In this document: positions 62,001-64,000 of the stretch, one piece after another
Numbering within the stretch: the first letter of the stretch is position 1
How the letters are laid out: every line of letters begins with the position of its first letter
Assembly (NCBI RefSeq): GCF_014284235.1
Contig: NZ_JACOGD010000001.1
Span: forward strand, 372,001 to 436,000
Length of the DNA: 64,000 bases
DNA from: Cognatundibacterium curvum
Lineage (GTDB): Bacteria; Pseudomonadota; Gammaproteobacteria; Burkholderiales; Burkholderiaceae_D
Direction: 5' to 3'
Made by a program: the position numbers and the translations under genes
The notes under the pieces: generated by a model
What the model was told of the DNA's origin: nothing
The model's input: only the letters and a program-made list of their open reading frames with translations
Databases searched by the model: none

Positions 62001-63041
62001 GCCAAAGTCGGACGTGGTGCAGAAATCTCCACCGCGCTGGGCGTGGTACCTGACATGCTGACCTTAGGCGATGAAACCTTTATCGCTGATGCGGTATTAC
62101 TCGGCGATGAGCAAATTGATGGCGGCTGGATGACGATGCATCCTACCGTCATTTCTAAGCGCAGCTTTGTCGGTAATGGTGCTTACGTTCCTGATGGTAC
62201 CATCTTGCCGGAAAATGTATTGATAGGCGTACATACCAGCGTGCCAGCCAATGAGCGCTTGAAAAATGGGGATACCTGGCTGGGATCACCGGCCATCCAT
62301 TTACCGGCGCGTGAAGAAGTCAAAGGCTTTCCTGAGCATCTGACCTATCGCCCTTCTGTGATACGTCGCCTGGGACGAGGCTTAGTCGAAGCATTCCGCA
62401 TCGTTGCGCCACATGCGCTGGTGATTGCGGTCGGCTATACCATCGTGCTGGATCTGATGCCATTAGCTGGCGAAGACCGCTGGACCGAAGTTCTGGTCTA
62501 CCTGATCGGTGCCGGACTCATGTATGGCATAGGCAGCTTTGCGTTTGTGCTGGCACTGAAATGGCTGCTGATTTTCCGCTACAAGAAGGCCAGCGTGCCA
62601 ATGTGGACCCCGTTCGTGTGGTTATCGGAAGGCATTACCAATCTGTATGAAGGTATCGCTGTGCCTAACTTTATGCGCTATCTGCGCGGCACACCCTGGC
62701 TGCCTGTCGCCTTTAATCTGCTGGGTTGCCGTATCGGGCGTGGTGTGTATATGGATACCACCGATATCACCGAGTTTGACTGCGTCAGCATAGGCGACTA
62801 CAGCGAAATTAATGCACTGGCCTGCCCGCAAACCCATTTATTTGAAGACCGGGTCATGAAAATTGATCAGGTCAGCATAGGCAAACGGGTTTACATGGGG
62901 CCGCGCAGTTATGTGCTGTACAGCGCAGTGGTGGAAGATGATGTCAGTCTCGGTCCACTTACGCTGGTCATGAAGGGAGAATTCATCCCGGCTGGCTCCT
63001 CATGGGCAGGATGCCCGGCAGCGATACGGACTGGCCAGTAA
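59007..63041 (+). CDS. Pls/PosA-type non-ribosomal peptide synthetase (A-PCP-membrane/hexapeptide domain)
   Basis: 1344 residues. Adenylation domain ~25-525: YTSGSTGKPKG (174-184), NTYGPTEATV (307-316), YRTGDL (398-403), GRADDQVKIRGFRVELGEIE (416-435), LTSGKIDR (509-516). Carrier domain with S571 in LGGHSLL. No condensation or thioesterase domain. From ~640 come membrane helices interleaved with three hexapeptide-repeat segments (for example GDGVSVGNACNFENA, GDETFIADAVLLGD, GDYSEINALACPQTH), the terminal domain known from epsilon-polylysine synthetase and relatives. Pocket residues by hand alignment to GrsA: D220, M221, E224, H263, I282, L284, T308, V315, S316; the acidic E224 suggests a basic amino acid. 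Confidence 0.87.
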   Translation: MSLSSSPNTVKPILSGDIRPDLLRQEVLADILEATADARPEHTALICGDLSLSYAELNARADLVAHHLIQAGVVPGQILGLWLPRGTDLLVMQAGIAKTGAAWLPFDADTPPERVLVCLQDAQAFGLLSTSTLAQTLTDSGLTIWDAADLLAPVQTTLQRRQGCAATDPAYVIYTSGSTGKPKGILVNQGSICHFLRSENAVLGIQASDKVYQGFSVAFDMSFEEIWISYLVGATLWIAPKEITGDPDALPLALAANQITVLHAVPTLLALFTQDVPSLRLINLGGEMCPESLVAKWSRAGRQMFNTYGPTEATVSASLAQLYPDQPVTIGKPLPNYSMMVISTELEQGLRLLDVSETGELCISGPGVACGYLGRPDLTAEKFLANPWSQSEHDQRLYRTGDLAVIQDDGSIQCLGRADDQVKIRGFRVELGEIETLLAQQAGVGTVAVVLRKDQDIDQIVAFIVRDTAHTDNEDQAAFVSRLRQQLATALPPYMLPARFELLEAVVRLTSGKIDRNHLKRLELSAALATGESDLPENPAEACLFPALAHLFPGQAILRSADFFRDLGGHSLLAARLVSAIRKDPRFAYFKIADIYQQRRVGAIAEVLAASLQQPAATTTRSERKFAPDWKRYACGVAQAASIPWLVAMRMVQWLAPFFAYHFFTGDADDSIPRAVALSVAAFLLLTLAEFGIAILGKRLIAGNLKPGHYPLWGFTYFRWWLSDRLIEAAPVYMLSGSSLYTWWLRALGARIGHDVIIGSMTIRAPELLQIGDGVSVGNACNFENARVQNGELILGQIALGKDACVGSYAVLEGNVSLAEAAHLEGQSALAEGQHIPAFRVWAGSPARDTGAFTPDPDSPRPALSTLRAAWEACFFICGSLFICALFFMPVFPSFVTIDWLDSIDTLSFLNGNSVPLQLLKYFLLAFPATAVLIICTALLSAGIRWSVLPRLQAGKYAVHSKVYLGKWLVNQIQESSLNVLHGVYATVFAPFWYRLLGAKVGRGAEISTALGVVPDMLTLGDETFIADAVLLGDEQIDGGWMTMHPTVISKRSFVGNGAYVPDGTILPENVLIGVHTSVPANERLKNGDTWLGSPAIHLPAREEVKGFPEHLTYRPSVIRRLGRGLVEAFRIVAPHALVIAVGYTIVLDLMPLAGEDRWTEVLVYLIGAGLMYGIGSFAFVLALKWLLIFRYKKASVPMWTPFVWLSEGITNLYEGIAVPNFMRYLRGTPWLPVAFNLLGCRIGRGVYMDTTDITEFDCVSIGDYSEINALACPQTHLFEDRVMKIDQVSIGKRVYMGPRSYVLYSAVVEDDVSLGPLTLVMKGEFIPAGSSWAGCPAAIRTGQ

Positions 63042-63085
63042 TAGCAAACTGAAACAATCAAAAGCTGAAACGAAGATGAGATACG

Positions 63086-63114
63086 AGGGTGAGCTTTGAT
63101 GCTCACCCTTTTTT
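63086..63114 (+). terminator. Rho-independent terminator after the NRPS gene
   Basis: AGGGTGAGC-TTTGAT-GCTCACCCT followed by TTTTT, about 45 nt after the stop. Confidence 0.88.
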
Positions 63115-63194
63115 ACATGTGACTGGCACAATCGCTTGCCAGGCCGAACGGTAAAACGAATCTGAAATCCGCACTTTCAGGAAGGCCATGACAC

Positions 63195-63422
63195 TTACCA
63201 GTTAGCCTTAGATAAAATCACCAGCCACTTTTTGAAGAACAACATTTCCAGGTGACCGGCTTGCACGCCGGTAGAGCAATCCAACAGCGGATTCACAGCA
63301 TAGGAACGCTGGCGAAAATCACGGCAGACGAAAATTTCACGCCGTCCCAAACGGACTAAAAACGCATTTGGTGACAGTTGTAAGCTGAAACGGGTATCAA
63401 AAGAAGATTGCAGGTAAGCCAT
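63195..63422 (-). CDS. Small hypothetical protein (75 aa)
   Basis: ATG at 63422 with GGAGAG upstream on the minus strand. MAYLQSSFDTRFSLQLSPNAFLVRLGRREIFVCRDF then a helix-like tail; no signal peptide. Not recognised. The 266 bp between it and galU contain the galU terminator and no other clear gene. Confidence 0.6.
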   Translation of the reverse strand: MAYLQSSFDTRFSLQLSPNAFLVRLGRREIFVCRDFRQRSYAVNPLLDCSTGVQAGHLEMLFFKKWLVILSKANW

Positions 63423-63626
63423 GATAACTCTCCATCGTTTAAACAAAACATGAGGTACAGCAAAGTCAGAACAACACGACTTTGTCTCTGGTGTGTTACG
63501 CAACGGAAGTACTTTAACACAATTACTGTATGCATATACAGTGCTTTTAAAAATGCTGGTTTTTTGCAACATCGCATGCATCTGAACGCCAACGCAGTTG
63601 CGTGTCAACGCTGAGGCCAGACATAA

Positions 63627-63651
63627 AAAAACCCGGCACAGGCCGGGTTTC
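63627..63651 (-). terminator. Rho-independent terminator of galU
   Basis: Minus strand AAACCCGGC-CTGT-GCCGGGTTTTTTT, about 40 nt beyond the galU stop codon. Confidence 0.85.
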
Positions 63652-63688
63652 CTGATCGCGCAGACAAATGCGCAAATGAGCATGTAGC

Positions 63689-64000
63689 TTAACGGATAGA
63701 CTTCAGATACTCCGCAAACTCTTCGCCGGTTTCCTTGTGCTTCAGGCCCAAAGCCACACTGGCCTTCAGATAACCCAGTTTAGAGCCGCAGTCATAGCGG
63801 GTGGCAGCTGCACGATATGCATAGACCGGAAAATCCTTGAGCATCGCTGCGATACCATCGGTCAGCTGTATTTCACCACCGGAACCTTTACCCAGTTTTT
63901 CCAGATAAGAGAAAATCCGGCCAGACAAAATATAACGCCCCACCACAGCCAGCGTAGACGGCGCCACATCCGGCATCGGTTTTTCAATAATGCCATGGAC
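63689..64000 (-). CDS. galU: UTP--glucose-1-phosphate uridylyltransferase, C-terminal part (cut by window)
   Basis: 104 codons including the stop. GIIEKPMPDVAPSTLAVVGRYILSGRIF, GSGGEIQLTDGIAAML and TRYDCGSKLGYLKASVALGLKH are the GalU C-terminal segments (sugar and UTP binding). Makes UDP-glucose for envelope polysaccharides. The N-terminal two-thirds lie beyond position 64000. Confidence 0.93.
   Translation of the reverse strand, partial: VHGIIEKPMPDVAPSTLAVVGRYILSGRIFSYLEKLGKGSGGEIQLTDGIAAMLKDFPVYAYRAAATRYDCGSKLGYLKASVALGLKHKETGEEFAEYLKSIR

Noticed and set aside
1..64000. tRNA, rRNA or other structural RNA genes
   Set aside because: I found no cloverleaf or rRNA-like stretch by eye; a covariance search would be needed to exclude small ones.

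Overview
The window looks like chromosome of a Gram-negative betaproteobacterium, probably Burkholderiales. I lean towards an Oxalobacteraceae/Undibacterium-like host, but that is an impression from gene content and gene style, not a database result. It has four parts.

(1) Positions 1-19.7 kb hold a dense polyamine (putrescine) uptake and catabolism locus. It encodes two PuuB-like FAD oxidases (the first cut by the window edge), a divergently transcribed MocR/GntR-aminotransferase regulator, a PuuD-like gamma-glutamyl-GABA hydrolase, three glutamine-synthetase-fold ligases, a putrescine/omega-amino-acid aminotransferase, a PotFGHI-type ABC importer, an outer-membrane porin-like protein, a PuuC-like aldehyde dehydrogenase and an agmatinase. 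Together they could import putrescine, or make it from agmatine, and degrade it both by the gamma-glutamylated route and by direct transamination. Two near-identical 16-bp direct repeats in the MocR/puuD intergenic region are a candidate operator. From 19.7 to 24.2 kb come a phytase-like lipoprotein, a secreted CYTH-like protein and a FemAB/GNAT-like protein.

(2) Positions 24.4-45.4 kb are an integron cassette array: short plus-strand genes separated by attC sites (R'' GCCTAAC-like to R' GTTAGGC-like). No integrase gene is visible in the window, so within these limits it is an attC cluster lacking an integrase. Cargo includes a MOSC protein, a LMW tyrosine phosphatase, GNAT acetyltransferases, a MAPEG protein, zinc-ribbon proteins, small membrane and secreted proteins and many unknowns. 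The outstanding feature is a roughly 260-bp cassette with no substantial gene, present in about ten full or near-full copies plus fragments. Every copy lies directly upstream of a plus-strand gene or gene group. It carries a promoter-like stretch and a conserved 25-codon ORF whose stop codon is formed by the attC R' box.

(3) Positions 45.4-53.9 kb contain further small accessory genes (DUF1330, KptA RNA 2'-phosphotransferase, a UbiE-like methyltransferase, a DUF1439-like protein, an alpha/beta hydrolase, membrane proteins) with only eroded attC-like remnants. I read this as the old, decayed distal end of the same array.

(4) Positions 53.9-64 kb return to core-like genes: a copper-associated cluster (DUF2946-like protein, small membrane protein, outer-membrane beta-barrel, an MbnP/MbnH pair, a Crp/Fnr regulator), a 1344-residue Pls/PosA-type non-ribosomal peptide synthetase, a small conserved-looking protein, and the 3' end of galU at the right edge.
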